Assembly: GCA_934281605.1 (NCBI GenBank)
Contig: CAKQXD010000008.1
Coordinates: 38,673 to 102,672 of the forward strand
Direction of reading: 5' to 3'
DNA: 64,000 bases
From: an uncultured Clostridia bacterium
GTDB lineage: Bacteria > Bacillota > Clostridia > Peptostreptococcales > Anaerovoracaceae
The notes beneath the pieces are model-generated. The model saw only the letters and a list, made by a program, of their open reading frames with translations, did not search any database and was not told the origin of the DNA. This document shows, in pieces, positions 54,657 to 63,259 of the stretch; the stretch's first letter is position 1, and the number at the start of each line of letters is the position of its first letter. Position numbers and translations under genes: made by a program.

Positions 54657-55823
54657 TTATTCACCAAATGCGGTAAAGGAAAGCATCAGACCTCCGCAGG
54701 TGTTGTTACCGTCGTCTTCGTATCCATATTCACCGAAAGTGAATTCTACGATAAACGGAATGTCTCCAACGGATTTTTTGATCTGTTCCGTTACTTCATC
54801 GATCCGTGCATCGATTCCAGCTCTTCTGCCGCCGCAGTGTACCAGATGAAGTCCTCCGATCGGACCGCCAATTTTTGCTTTCAGTTCTTCCAGCGTTTTG
54901 CCGACTGATGCGATCAGCTCATCAACGCTGGCTTCCATCTGGATCACAGCCGTGCCGACTGCCAGATTGTTACCGATCGCCATTGATCCGTCCTCATTTC
55001 CGTTCATCGGATGACGGATCGCAGCCAGATCGCCCAGTCTGTCCTTGACTGCCAGCGGTTTGCAAACTGCATATCCTAAAAGGTTTCCGCCAGCAACATC
55101 TTCTGCACTTGCACCTGTCCATTCGCGGTATTTATCCAGTGCAGTAACGCCATCGATCTCTACCAGAGTCCGATCTCCGTCGATCTTGGTGATAACGCCG
55201 ACATTGGTGGTTTCGTTATACGCACCGGTGAATTTGTTGGCGAAAGGTTTGTCGCTGTAGAAGAATGCAACGGCAACACCGTCTGCAGTCACGATGTTCT
55301 CTGCATATAGCAGCCATTCCCCTGTGATCGTATTATCCGCAGCACTGCCGCCAAAGAATGGAACTCTGCCGATTACTTCGGTAATGCCTTTCAGATAATA
55401 TTCTTCTTCTCCCGGAGGAGCGGACATATAGAAGTAGTCCGGTGCTTCTTCTTTTCCGGCAGCAAGCAGAGCCTTTTCAGCTACCTTGTGACCGGTTTCT
55501 CTTGCGGTACCTTCCTTTTCCATTCCGGCAACGCCCACGGTCATATCGCTGTCAGACAGTGACATGATCCCAACAAATCCGTCATCACCGGATGTGAAGC
55601 CTTCTGGTGTGATTACCCCTGTGAATGACGTGTTGCCGATCAGAGGAACGCCCGGAAGTTCCATGGAAATGGAACGAATCAGTTCTTTCTGATCATACTG
55701 CACTCCGCTGTACACGAATGCCATTCGCATATCTTTGATCTCATCTTTTACATAAGAAGCAGCTTCTCTTCCTGCTTCTGCAGCATTAGCTTTCGTACTT
55801 TGTCCTGTTTTTACTTTCAGCAT
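54657..55823 (-). CDS. FIST-domain sensor protein
   Basis: A 388-residue soluble protein with an N-terminal FIST domain (GVPLIGNTSFTGVITPEGFT) and a C-terminal FIST_C domain ending with EFTFGEYGYEDDGNNTCGGL. FIST domains bind small molecules and usually lie in signalling proteins. Here the protein has no kinase, cyclase or methyl-accepting partner but is paired with an aldehyde dehydrogenase. The start at 55823 follows AGGGAGGTAAC; an in-frame start at 55862 adds residues of no value. Confidence 0.88.
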   Translation of the reverse strand: MLKVKTGQSTKANAAEAGREAASYVKDEIKDMRMAFVYSGVQYDQKELIRSISMELPGVPLIGNTSFTGVITPEGFTSGDDGFVGIMSLSDSDMTVGVAGMEKEGTARETGHKVAEKALLAAGKEEAPDYFYMSAPPGEEEYYLKGITEVIGRVPFFGGSAADNTITGEWLLYAENIVTADGVAVAFFYSDKPFANKFTGAYNETTNVGVITKIDGDRTLVEIDGVTALDKYREWTGASAEDVAGGNLLGYAVCKPLAVKDRLGDLAAIRHPMNGNEDGSMAIGNNLAVGTAVIQMEASVDELIASVGKTLEELKAKIGGPIGGLHLVHCGGRRAGIDARIDEVTEQIKKSVGDIPFIVEFTFGEYGYEDDGNNTCGGLMLSFTAFGE

Positions 55824-55905
55824 GTATGTTACCTCCCTTTTATATAACGATACAGTTTTCAAAAGTTCACTTTCTTGTCAAAATACTATATTGCTCTTTT
55901 TCTTA

Positions 55906-55934
55906 ATAATATGTCAGAAAATTAAAACAGTCAA
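55906..55934 (-). promoter_or_regulatory. Promoter of the FIST-aldehyde dehydrogenase operon
   Basis: On the minus strand TTGACT (55934-55929), 17 bases, TATTAT (55911-55906). Its -35 end lies nine bases from a 21-bp tandem repeat. Confidence 0.75.
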
Positions 55935-55942
55935 TAGCGGAC

Positions 55943-55984
55943 GTTTTACAATGCAGAATCGCTGTTTCACGATGCGGAACGGCA
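55943..55984 (-). repeat. 21-bp tandem repeat, candidate IclR-type operator
   Basis: Two adjacent 21-base units, 55943-55963 and 55964-55984, share the pattern GTTTYACRATGCRGAAYCG. Each half-site is similar to the TTTC...GRAA arrangement seen in IclR operators. The repeat period equals two helical turns and the repeat lies directly upstream of the -35 box, which suggests activation by a protein bound on one face. Confidence 0.6.
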
Positions 55985-56022
55985 TAAAATTTGAAAAAAT
56001 CGCGGATTCTTGAGGAAAATGA

Positions 56023-56051
56023 TTGTAAAGGCAAGCGTTTTGAGATAAAAT
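56023..56051 (+). promoter_or_regulatory. Promoter of guaBA
   Basis: TTGTAA (56023-56028) and TAAAAT (56046-56051) are separated by 17 bases. No purine riboswitch is visible in the short leader. Confidence 0.7.
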
Positions 56052-56100
56052 GTGGTAATATTATTTTGTAGAAAAAATTTTAAATATACAGGAGGTAAAC

Positions 56101-57603
56101 ATGGCATACATTTTTGATGAACCATCAAGAACATTCAGTGAATATCTTTTAGTTCCGGGGTATTCTTCCACGGAATGCAGAGTAGAAAACGTCTCTCTGC
56201 AGACCCCGGTGGTAAAGTTTAAAAAAGGAGAGGAATCTGCGATCAAGATGAACATCCCTCTCGTATCCGCTATCATGCAGGCGGTTTCCGGCGACGAGCT
56301 GGCTATCGCACTGGCGAAGGAAGGCGGGATTTCCTTTATCTACGGCTCTCAGAGTATCGAAAGCCAGGCTGAAATGGTGAAAAAAGTCAAGGCTCACAAG
56401 GCTGGATTCGTAACAAGCGACGCCAACATCCGTCCGGATCAGACTCTGGGCGAACTGCTGGAGCTGAAAAAGCGGACGGGCCACTCCACCACTGCAGTGA
56501 CAGAAGATGGAACGCCTGACGGCAAAATGCTCGGTCTGGTGACCAGCCGAGACTATCGTATCAGCCGGATGTCTCTTGATGAAAAAGTATGCAACTTCAT
56601 GACTCCTTTTGATAAACTGGTTTACGCGAAGGCGGGCGTAACCCTTTCCGAAGCCAACAACATCCTCTGGGACAACAAGCTCAATGCGCTTCCGATCGTA
56701 GATGAGAACCAGAGACTGACTCACTTCGTATTCCGCAAGGACTACGATACTCATAAGGCTTACCCGGATGAACTGCTGGATGAGCACAAGCGTTATGTCG
56801 TAGGCGCCGGCGTCAACACCAGAGACTACGCAGAACGTATCCCGGCTCTCGTAGAAGCTGGTGCGGACGTACTTTGCATCGATTCCTCCGAAGGCTTTAC
56901 AGAATGGCAGAAGCTGACTCTCGACTTTGTAAGAGAAAAGTACGGCGACAGCGTAAAGATCGGCGCAGGAAACGTCGTAGACAAAGAAGGCTTCGAATAC
57001 CTGGCAAACGCAGGCGCCGACTTCATCAAGATCGGTATCGGCGGAGGTTCCATCTGTATCACGAGAGAGCAGAAGGGTATCGGTCGTGGACAGGCTTCCG
57101 CAGTTATCGAAGTGGCTAAGGCAAGAGATGAATATTATGAAAAGACCGGCGTATACATTCCGATCTGTTCCGACGGCGGTATCGTATACGACTATCATAT
57201 GACGCTGGCTCTGGCCATGGGTGCTGACTTCCTGATGCTGGGCAGATACTTCTCCCGGTTCGACGAAGCACCGACGGACAAGCTGACCATCAACGGAAGC
57301 TATGTGAAGGAATACTGGGGCGAAGGTTCCAACCGTGCGAGAAACTGGCAGCGTTACGACATGGGAGGAGACAGCAAGCTTTCCTTCGAAGAAGGCGTTG
57401 ACTCCTATGTACCGTATGCAGGACCTTTGAGCGACAACGTAAGACAGTCCCTGCAGAAGGTAAAGTCCACCATGTGCAACTGCGGCGTGCTGACGATTCC
57501 GGAACTGCAGAAGAATTCCAAGCTGACGGTCGTATCGGCGACGAGTATCGTAGAAGGCGGCGCTCATGACGTTATCCTGAGAGAAAGCAACAAGAACCGC
57601 TAG
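56101..57603 (+). CDS. guaB: IMP dehydrogenase
   Basis: A 500-residue enzyme oxidising IMP to XMP with NAD, the first committed step to GMP. The catalytic Cys319 lies in the loop GGGSICITR; the phosphate-binding DGGIVYDYH block follows. Two CBS domains occupy about residues 100-215 ([20 protein letters not shown] is the start). The N-terminus ([20 protein letters not shown]) is the form found in many Clostridia. CAGGAGGTAAAC precedes the ATG. guaA follows 45 bases downstream. Confidence 0.96.
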   Translation: MAYIFDEPSRTFSEYLLVPGYSSTECRVENVSLQTPVVKFKKGEESAIKMNIPLVSAIMQAVSGDELAIALAKEGGISFIYGSQSIESQAEMVKKVKAHKAGFVTSDANIRPDQTLGELLELKKRTGHSTTAVTEDGTPDGKMLGLVTSRDYRISRMSLDEKVCNFMTPFDKLVYAKAGVTLSEANNILWDNKLNALPIVDENQRLTHFVFRKDYDTHKAYPDELLDEHKRYVVGAGVNTRDYAERIPALVEAGADVLCIDSSEGFTEWQKLTLDFVREKYGDSVKIGAGNVVDKEGFEYLANAGADFIKIGIGGGSICITREQKGIGRGQASAVIEVAKARDEYYEKTGVYIPICSDGGIVYDYHMTLALAMGADFLMLGRYFSRFDEAPTDKLTINGSYVKEYWGEGSNRARNWQRYDMGGDSKLSFEEGVDSYVPYAGPLSDNVRQSLQKVKSTMCNCGVLTIPELQKNSKLTVVSATSIVEGGAHDVILRESNKNR

Positions 57604-57648
57604 GACTTTGCAGCGTTTTTAGAATCATTTTGAGAGGAACTGATTACT

Positions 57649-59217
57649 ATGGATCATGAAAAAATAATCGTGCTGGACTTTGGCGGACAGTATAATCAGC
57701 TGATCGCCAGAAGAGTCCGGGAATGCAACGTGTACTGCGAAGTGCAGCCGTATACGCTGTCTCTGGAGGAGATCAAGGCAAAGAAACCGAAGGGCATCAT
57801 CTTTACCGGCGGACCCAACAGCGTTTACGATGAAACGTCTCCGCGGTATGCCAATGAAATTTATGAAATGGGAGTGCCGATCCTGGGCATCTGCTACGGT
57901 GCGCAGCTGATGGCATACCAGCTGGGAGGCAAGGTGGAAACGGCGCCTGTCAGCGAATATGGAAGAACAGAAGTGGACATCGACAACAAGGACGGCCTGT
58001 TCCAGGATGTTGCGGACAAGACCATCTGCTGGATGAGCCACACCGACTATATCAGTGAAGCCCCGGAGGGCTTTGAAGTGACGGCACACACACCGGTCTG
58101 CCCGGTAGCCGCCATGGAAAATAAAGAACGCAAGCTGTACGCTTTGCAGCCTCATCCGGAAGTAATGCATACGGTAGAAGGCATGAAGATGCTCCGCGCA
58201 TTCGTCAAGGATGTGTGCGGATGCTCCGGCGACTGGCAGATGGGATCCTTCGTGGAGAACACCATCCAGGCGGTGAGAGAAAAGGTTGGAGATGGCAAAG
58301 TCCTCTGCGCACTTTCCGGCGGGGTAGACTCTTCCGTTGCTGCCGTACTGCTGTCCAAGGCGGTAGGCAAGCAGCTGACCTGCGTGTTCGTAGACCACGG
58401 TCTTCTGCGTAAGAACGAAGGGGATGAAGTGGAGGCGGTCTTTGGACCGGACGGCCCGTATGATCTGAACTTCATTCGCGTTAATGCACAGCAGCGTTTT
58501 TACGACAAGCTGGCCGGCGTGACGGAACCTGAACAGAAGCGTAAGATCATCGGCGAAGAATTCATTCGCGTGTTTGAAGAAGAAGCCAAGAAAATCGGTG
58601 CGGTGGATTTCCTGGTGCAGGGGACCATCTATCCGGACGTGATCGAATCCGGTCTTGGAAAATCCGCTGTGATCAAGTCCCACCACAATGTTGGCGGGCT
58701 GCCGGATCACGTGGACTTTAAAGAAATCGTAGAGCCTCTGCGGATGCTCTTTAAGGATGAAGTACGAAAAGCAGGTCTGGAGCTGGGAATCCCGGATTAT
58801 CTGGTATTCCGTCAGCCGTTCCCGGGTCCTGGTCTGGGAATCCGGATCATCGGCGACGTGACCGAGGAAAAGGTCAAGATCGTGCAGGATGCAGATGCGA
58901 TCTACCGGGAAGAAATCGCCAAGGCGATGGACTCCGGCCTGATTCCGAAGTACGGCGAAGAAGGAACGCTGGGACAGTACTTTGCAGCACTGACCAACAT
59001 GCGCAGCGTCGGCGTCATGGGAGACTTCCGGACGTATGATTACGCCGTTGCCCTCCGCGCTGTCCTCACCAGCGACTTCATGACGGCGGAAGCCGCGCAG
59101 CTCCCGTGGGAAGTCCTGCAGACCGTGACCACCCGAATCGTCAACGAGGTGAAACACGTCAACCGCGTAGTGTACGACTGCACGGGCAAACCGCCAGGGA
59201 CGATCGAGTTTGAATAA
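57649..59217 (+). CDS. guaA: GMP synthase (glutamine-hydrolysing)
   Basis: A 522-residue enzyme making GMP from XMP, ATP and glutamine. The N-terminal class I glutaminase has the nucleophile Cys83 in GICYGAQLM, followed by the His-Glu pair in QPHPEV; the ATP pyrophosphatase P-loop is [14 protein letters not shown] near residue 222; the C-terminal dimerization domain ends PPGTIEFE. The gene is intact. A mobile element lies directly downstream; the 3' end of guaA is a known insertion site for genomic islands in other bacteria. Confidence 0.97.
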   Translation: MDHEKIIVLDFGGQYNQLIARRVRECNVYCEVQPYTLSLEEIKAKKPKGIIFTGGPNSVYDETSPRYANEIYEMGVPILGICYGAQLMAYQLGGKVETAPVSEYGRTEVDIDNKDGLFQDVADKTICWMSHTDYISEAPEGFEVTAHTPVCPVAAMENKERKLYALQPHPEVMHTVEGMKMLRAFVKDVCGCSGDWQMGSFVENTIQAVREKVGDGKVLCALSGGVDSSVAAVLLSKAVGKQLTCVFVDHGLLRKNEGDEVEAVFGPDGPYDLNFIRVNAQQRFYDKLAGVTEPEQKRKIIGEEFIRVFEEEAKKIGAVDFLVQGTIYPDVIESGLGKSAVIKSHHNVGGLPDHVDFKEIVEPLRMLFKDEVRKAGLELGIPDYLVFRQPFPGPGLGIRIIGDVTEEKVKIVQDADAIYREEIAKAMDSGLIPKYGEEGTLGQYFAALTNMRSVGVMGDFRTYDYAVALRAVLTSDFMTAEAAQLPWEVLQTVTTRIVNEVKHVNRVVYDCTGKPPGTIEFE

Positions 59218-59412
59218 ATTGAGAATCCGAAAAAGCCTAGTGTTTATGCGGGTTTGCGGCATTTCAAGAGGCCTTTTGATAACAAATTGATAACAGTCAT
59301 ATAAATGCGATTATTCTCACTATCAAGTGGTTTGCAGGTAGCGGAATGATTTTCAAGCGGCTTGTATGACTGGTGTTCAGAGCCATACTCTGAATAAATC
59401 CATATTATTTAT
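59218..59412 (+). other. Left end of the mobile element: guaA 3' junction and integrase arm-type repeats
   Basis: No gene is present. Three copies of TNTCAAGNGGNNTK occur at 59262-59275, 59321-59334 and 59351-59364, and TGATAACA is repeated at 59277-59284 and 59288-59295. Related TGTCAAG sequences recur at 60061-60067 and, inverted, at 60106-60117. Direct repeats near an element end next to an integrase gene are typical arm-type binding sites. The exact core attachment site cannot be fixed without the right end. Confidence 0.5.
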
Positions 59413-59457
59413 AACGCCCTTAGCTGTGGGTAGTAACTCATAGCTAAGGGCGTTTTG
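59413..59457. terminator. Bidirectional terminator at the element edge
   Basis: AACGCCCTTAGCT (59413-59425) pairs perfectly with AGCTAAGGGCGTT (59442-59454), followed by T residues. Confidence 0.82.
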
Positions 59458-59469
59458 TTGTCTTTATCT

Positions 59470-60003
59470 TTATTTGTCGGATTGGAGGTGGTCTTTGAAA
59501 GCGTCAACAAGAGCGTCGCTAAGTTCCTGCGAGGGAACTTTCGCCCAAAGCTGCGTGGTGTCATATTTCGGGTAGTAATAACGCCATCGGTCATATTCTT
59601 CTCTGCTGATTTCCTCGGAAGATAACTTGTCCGCCTGTTCTTTCCAAGCACAGAGCATTTTCAGTAGCTCGGCGGCGTCCTTGCCTTTGTCCTTGTTGAC
59701 TTTTAAGCAGACCTCTCCGTCTGCTTCGCTGACGGTCAGACCGTAAATATCTTCAAGGGTAAATAAGGTGTGCATAAGTCCGATGTAGCTGTCAATGTCG
59801 GGAACAGAGAGAGCCTGTGGGGAAACATCAAGCACCTGCGCCAATGCCGCCGTTAAGTCTGCTTTCGGTGTGCGTGTGCCTGTTTCGTACTGAGCCAAAC
59901 GCACATCAGCGGACTTTTCGGGAAAACCGACAGCCGTACCGAGATATTTCTGCGTCATACCACGCAGAAGCCTAAAAAAATGTATTCTTTCGCCAATAGC
60001 CAT
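59470..60003 (-). CDS. XRE-family repressor of the mobile element
   Basis: A 177-residue regulator with an N-terminal helix-turn-helix (FFRLLRGMTQKYLGTAVGFP, then VRLAQYETGTRTPKADLTAA) and a C-terminal domain of unknown role. It is divergent from xis and int and is the likely keeper of the integrated state. Candidate operators AAGC-N6-GCTT lie in the xis promoter. GCAAGGAGTG precedes the ATG. Confidence 0.9.
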   Translation of the reverse strand: MAIGERIHFFRLLRGMTQKYLGTAVGFPEKSADVRLAQYETGTRTPKADLTAALAQVLDVSPQALSVPDIDSYIGLMHTLFTLEDIYGLTVSEADGEVCLKVNKDKGKDAAELLKMLCAWKEQADKLSSEEISREEYDRWRYYYPKYDTTQLWAKVPSQELSDALVDAFKDHLQSDK

Positions 60004-60037
60004 AGTGTTTCACTCCTTGCCTTATGTATCTGCAAGT

Positions 60038-60067
60038 AGTATAGCATATAAGTTTAGGAATTGTCAA
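60038..60067 (-). promoter_or_regulatory. Promoter of the XRE repressor gene
   Basis: On the minus strand TTGACA (60067-60062), 18 bases, TATACT (60043-60038). Confidence 0.75.
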
Positions 60068-60110
60068 GAGAAAATGAAACAAAAAAGTTTAATATTTTCT
60101 TGAAAGCCAC

Positions 60111-60139
60111 TTGACAAAAGCAAATATGCTTAGTATAAT
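60111..60139 (+). promoter_or_regulatory. Consensus promoter of the xis-int operon
   Basis: TTGACA (60111-60116) and TATAAT (60134-60139) are both perfect, separated by 17 bases. Two AAGC-N6-GCTT palindromes (60118-60131 in the spacer, 60151-60164 just downstream) overlap it and are likely repressor sites. Confidence 0.88.
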
Positions 60140-60322
60140 TAAAGGGCATTAAGCAAATGCGCTTAATAAATGCAACTGAATGACCGTCTGAATGGGATAT
60201 GTCTTTGCAAGGACTTTCCGAAAAGGAAACGAGCGAAGCAACGCCGCTGAAATGGGGCAGGCACAGAAAAACGACATTCGGGTAAAACGGCAACTTGAAA
60301 ATTTAATGAAAGGACTGATGAT
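60140..60322 (+). other. Leader of the xis-int operon
   Basis: About 180 bases without a recognised gene. It holds the downstream operator ATTAAGC-AAATGC-GCTTAAT (60148-60167). No clear terminator is seen. It may contain excisionase or integrase binding sites. Confidence 0.4.
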
Positions 60323-60511
60323 ATGGAAAACAAATTCATTCGTGCCGATGATGTGGCACAGGAACTAAGCGTATCAAAGCCCTATGCCTATAAGCTCATC
60401 AGAAAGCTGAACGAGGAACTGAAAGCACAGGGATTTATTACGATTGCAGGGCGTGTAAACCGCCAGTATTTTTATGAAAGGCTCTACGGAGCAGGAAAGG
60501 AGAGTAAATAA
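60323..60511 (+). CDS. xis: Excisionase-like helix-turn-helix protein
   Basis: A 62-residue protein with RADDVAQELSVSKPYAYKLI, the helix-turn-helix of small excisionases of Tn916-like and related elements, and a wing (ITIAGRVNRQYFYERLYG). It directs the integrase toward excision. Its last base is the first base of the int start. Confidence 0.85.
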   Translation: MENKFIRADDVAQELSVSKPYAYKLIRKLNEELKAQGFITIAGRVNRQYFYERLYGAGKESK

Positions 60512-61590
60512 TGCCAGTATTCAAAAATGAGGACAACGGCACTTGGTATGTAATGGCGAGATATGTGAACTGGAAAGGCGAACGCAAGCAGAAATGCAAG
60601 CGGGGTTTCGCCACAAAGAAAGAAGCGCAGGAATGGGAGCGAATGTTTCAGTTACAAAACTCGTCTGACCTTGATATGAGTTTTGAAGCCTTTACGGAAC
60701 TGTATATTAACGATGTGAAAAACCGTCTGAAGGAAAATACTTGGCTGACAAAGGAGCATATCATTCGCACGAAGATACTGCCCTACTTTGGCAAACTGAA
60801 AATCAGCGAGATTTCCACAAAAGAGATTATCACTTGGCAGAATGAAATGCTTGCTTACCGTGACGAGAAGAAAAAACCGTATTCACAAACCTATCTGAAA
60901 ACGCTGCACAATCAGTTGTCAGCCATATTCAATCACGCTGTACGCTATTATGAATTGCGGTCAAATCCTGCGGCAAAGGTGGGAAATATGGGAAGCGAGG
61001 AACACAAGGAAATGCTGTTCTGGACGAGAGAAGAATATAAGAAATTTGCCGATGAGATGATGGATAAGCCAGTTTCCTTTTACGCCTTTGAAATGCTGTA
61101 TTGGTGCGGTATCCGTGAAGGCGAATTATTAGCCTTGACCGCCTCCGATTTTGATTTTGACAAGGGAACGGTAACGATTAGTAAATCCTATCAGCGTTTA
61201 CACGGAGAAGATGTGATTACTACACCGAAAACAAAAAAGAGCAACCGAATAATCAAAATGCCGCAGTTTCTCTGTGAGGAAATACAGGAATATATCGGTA
61301 TGCTTTACGGTCTGAAAAAGAAAGACCGCATTTTCACGGTAACAAAAAGCTATCTTCATCACGAGATGGACAGAGGGGCGAAAGCCGCAGGCGTGAAGCG
61401 TATCCGCATTCACGACTTGAGACACAGCCATATCAGTTTACTGATTGATATGGGATTTTCGGCGGTGGCGATTGCAGACCGTGTAGGACATGAAAGTATT
61501 GAAATCACTTATCAGTACGCCCACCTGTTCCCGTCCAAACAGACGGAAATGGCAGAGCGATTAGACGATTTAGGGAAAGGAGATTTTTAA
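60511..61590 (+). CDS. int: Tyrosine recombinase (integrase)
   Basis: A 359-residue site-specific recombinase. An N-terminal arm-binding domain (FKNEDNGTWYVMARYVNWKG) is followed by a core-binding domain and the catalytic domain with Arg in CGIREGELLAL, the HDLRHSH motif, His in VGHES and the nucleophilic Tyr in TYQYAHLF. It inserts and excises the element; the neighbouring guaA 3' end is the likely target. Start overlaps xis by one base. Confidence 0.95.
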   Translation: MPVFKNEDNGTWYVMARYVNWKGERKQKCKRGFATKKEAQEWERMFQLQNSSDLDMSFEAFTELYINDVKNRLKENTWLTKEHIIRTKILPYFGKLKISEISTKEIITWQNEMLAYRDEKKKPYSQTYLKTLHNQLSAIFNHAVRYYELRSNPAAKVGNMGSEEHKEMLFWTREEYKKFADEMMDKPVSFYAFEMLYWCGIREGELLALTASDFDFDKGTVTISKSYQRLHGEDVITTPKTKKSNRIIKMPQFLCEEIQEYIGMLYGLKKKDRIFTVTKSYLHHEMDRGAKAAGVKRIRIHDLRHSHISLLIDMGFSAVAIADRVGHESIEITYQYAHLFPSKQTEMAERLDDLGKGDF

Positions 61591-61591
61591 T

Positions 61592-61927
61592 ATGTCAGCG
61601 AAAAACAGGGACAACAAAAACCGTTGGAGAAATATCACGGTAGGGTTTCGGGTATCGCCCGAAGAAAGCGAGCAGATAGACAGGGCAGTACGACTTTCGG
61701 GGCTTACCAAGCAGGACTATATCACAAGACGGCTCTTATGCCAAGATGTGGTTGTGCAGGGCAATCCGAGAGTGTATAAGGCACTCCGTAATGAGCTTGC
61801 TGCCGTCCTTGCGGAATTACAGAGGATTGAAGCAGGAAACGGTATTGATGATGAATTGCTTGACACAATCGAATTGATTGCCGTTATTCTCGGCGGGCTG
61901 AAAGGAGAAGATGGGAATGGAGAATAA
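61592..61927 (+). CDS. MobC-like relaxosome accessory protein
   Basis: A 111-residue protein with a ribbon-helix-helix-like region (FRVSPEESEQIDRAVRLSGL then TKQDYITRRLLCQD) as in MobC-type mobilization proteins. These help the relaxase open DNA at oriT. It begins one base after int and overlaps the next gene. Confidence 0.75.
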   Translation: MSAKNRDNKNRWRNITVGFRVSPEESEQIDRAVRLSGLTKQDYITRRLLCQDVVVQGNPRVYKALRNELAAVLAELQRIEAGNGIDDELLDTIELIAVILGGLKGEDGNGE

Positions 61928-63005
61928 AAAAGAAATGACTGCCCTTGATGTATCTGCGGCAACAGATACGGAGCAGCCAATTTCAAAATGTACTGACAAT
62001 AGTATATCCGAAAAAGCAGGAAAAATCAACGACCTTGAAACAATTTCTATGACAGAGCTTTACGACACCGTATATCCAAGCAAGCCGCCGCTGATTGACG
62101 GCTTGCTCTATACTGGCACTTATCTCTTTGTCGGTGCGCCGAAGCTCGGCAAAAGTTACCTGATGGCGCAGCTTGCCTATCATATCAGCACAGGCACACC
62201 GCTATGGGATTATACCGTCCGAAAAGGAACGGTGCTGTATCTTGCTCTTGAAGATGATTACCGACGCTTGCAGGAACGGCTATACCGAATGTTCGGAACA
62301 GACAGCACAGACAATCTTTTCTTCTCTGTTTCAGCCGACAGTCTCGGTAATGGATTGGACGCTCAGTTACAGCGGTTTATGCAGGAACACACCGATACAA
62401 GCCTGATTATCATTGACACGCTCCAAAAGGTCAGAGAAGTCGGCGGGGATAATTACAGCTACGCAAACGATTATGAAATCATCACACGGCTGAAACAGTT
62501 TGCCGATAAGTACGGCATTTGTATTCTGCTTGTTCATCACACGAGGAAGCAAACAGCGGATGATAAATTTAATATGATTTCGGGAACGACAGGCTTGCTC
62601 GGTGCGGCGGATGGGGCGTTTCTTCTGCAAAAAGAGAAACGCACAAGCAACGCCGCCACGCTTGAAGTATCGGGCAGAGATCAGCAAGACCAAAAGCTGT
62701 ACCTCAATCGCAATACCGAAACTTTGCTGTGGGAGCTGGAACGGACAGAAACGGAGCTTTGGAAAGAACCGCCCGAACCTTTGCTTGAAAAGATAGCGCA
62801 ATTGCTTTCTTCGGGCAGTAATGAATGGACGGGGACGCCTACGGAGCTTTGCTCTATTCTTCAGCTTGATATTCAGCCTAACGCTCTCACACGAAAGCTG
62901 AATATCAATGCGGGGCGTTTGCTAAATGAGTATAAGATTTTCTATGAGAACAGCCGCAGTCGAAGTGAGCGAAAAGTAAAGCTATCCCGATTGGAGCAGG
63001 CGTGA
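61917..63005 (+). CDS. RepA-like hexameric AAA/RecA-fold ATPase
   Basis: A 362-residue protein with Walker A GAPKLGKSYLMAQ near residue 74, Walker B SLIIIDTLQKV and the LLVHHTRKQ block, as in RepA-type replicative helicases encoded by plasmids and mobilizable elements. It probably supports replication of the excised circle. The start at 61917 has better spacing from AAAGGAG than 61911. Repeats that could serve as an origin lie directly after the gene. Confidence 0.82.
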   Translation: MENKKEMTALDVSAATDTEQPISKCTDNSISEKAGKINDLETISMTELYDTVYPSKPPLIDGLLYTGTYLFVGAPKLGKSYLMAQLAYHISTGTPLWDYTVRKGTVLYLALEDDYRRLQERLYRMFGTDSTDNLFFSVSADSLGNGLDAQLQRFMQEHTDTSLIIIDTLQKVREVGGDNYSYANDYEIITRLKQFADKYGICILLVHHTRKQTADDKFNMISGTTGLLGAADGAFLLQKEKRTSNAATLEVSGRDQQDQKLYLNRNTETLLWELERTETELWKEPPEPLLEKIAQLLSSGSNEWTGTPTELCSILQLDIQPNALTRKLNINAGRLLNEYKIFYENSRSRSERKVKLSRLEQA

Positions 63006-63085
63006 CGATATGTGACGGTGTGACGATGATTTTAGGGGCGGGTGCGGTATCAAAAATACCGTCACCATCGTCACACACCGTCACA
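63002..63085 (+). repeat. GTGACG repeat cluster and nested inverted repeat, candidate origin or oriT
   Basis: GTGACG occurs at 63002, 63012 and 63020, and its complement CGTCAC three times between 63060 and 63084. Together they form a long inverted repeat (63011-63028 with 63066-63085, two bases of length difference) that encloses a CGGTAT/ATACCG hairpin. Repeats of this kind serve as binding sites of replication or mobilization proteins. Confidence 0.6.
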
Positions 63086-63103
63086 AAAGTTTAGACGGGG
63101 TTG

Positions 63104-63175
63104 TAAGGGTGTCCTTTTCAAAGGACAGCCCTTACCTCTCGGAGAGCGCAAAACCTGCTTGCAGGTTGCATTTTT
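63104..63175 (+). terminator. Two adjacent hairpins after the RepA-like gene
   Basis: TAAGGG-T-GTCCTTT (63104-63117) pairs with AAAGGAC-AG-CCCTTA (63120-63134). AACCTGC-TT-GCAGGTT (63152-63167) is followed by TTTTT (63171-63175) and looks like the actual terminator. Confidence 0.6.
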
Positions 63176-63204
63176 GTTGGCGAAGCTGACAAAAGTGCTT
63201 TTGC

Positions 63205-63225
63205 GTTACTCTTGGCAAGAGTAAC
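63205..63225 (+). repeat. Perfect 10-bp-arm palindrome before the relaxase gene, candidate oriT
   Basis: GTTACTCTTG-G-CAAGAGTAAC is perfect and lies 34 bases before the relaxase start. Relaxases of the Mob/Pre group usually act at inverted repeats close to their own gene. Confidence 0.5.
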
Positions 63226-63259
63226 AGAACCACTAACCGAAAAGAAAGGGCGTGATAAA

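Noticed and set aside
55985..56100. Purine riboswitch before guaB
   Set aside because: The short AT-rich leader lacks the three-way-junction consensus.
56149..57567. 472-codon open frame antisense to guaB
   Set aside because: guaB is certain on the other strand; the antisense protein has no family features.
57625..59262. 545-codon open frame antisense to guaA
   Set aside because: guaA is certain on the other strand; the frame is a composition effect.
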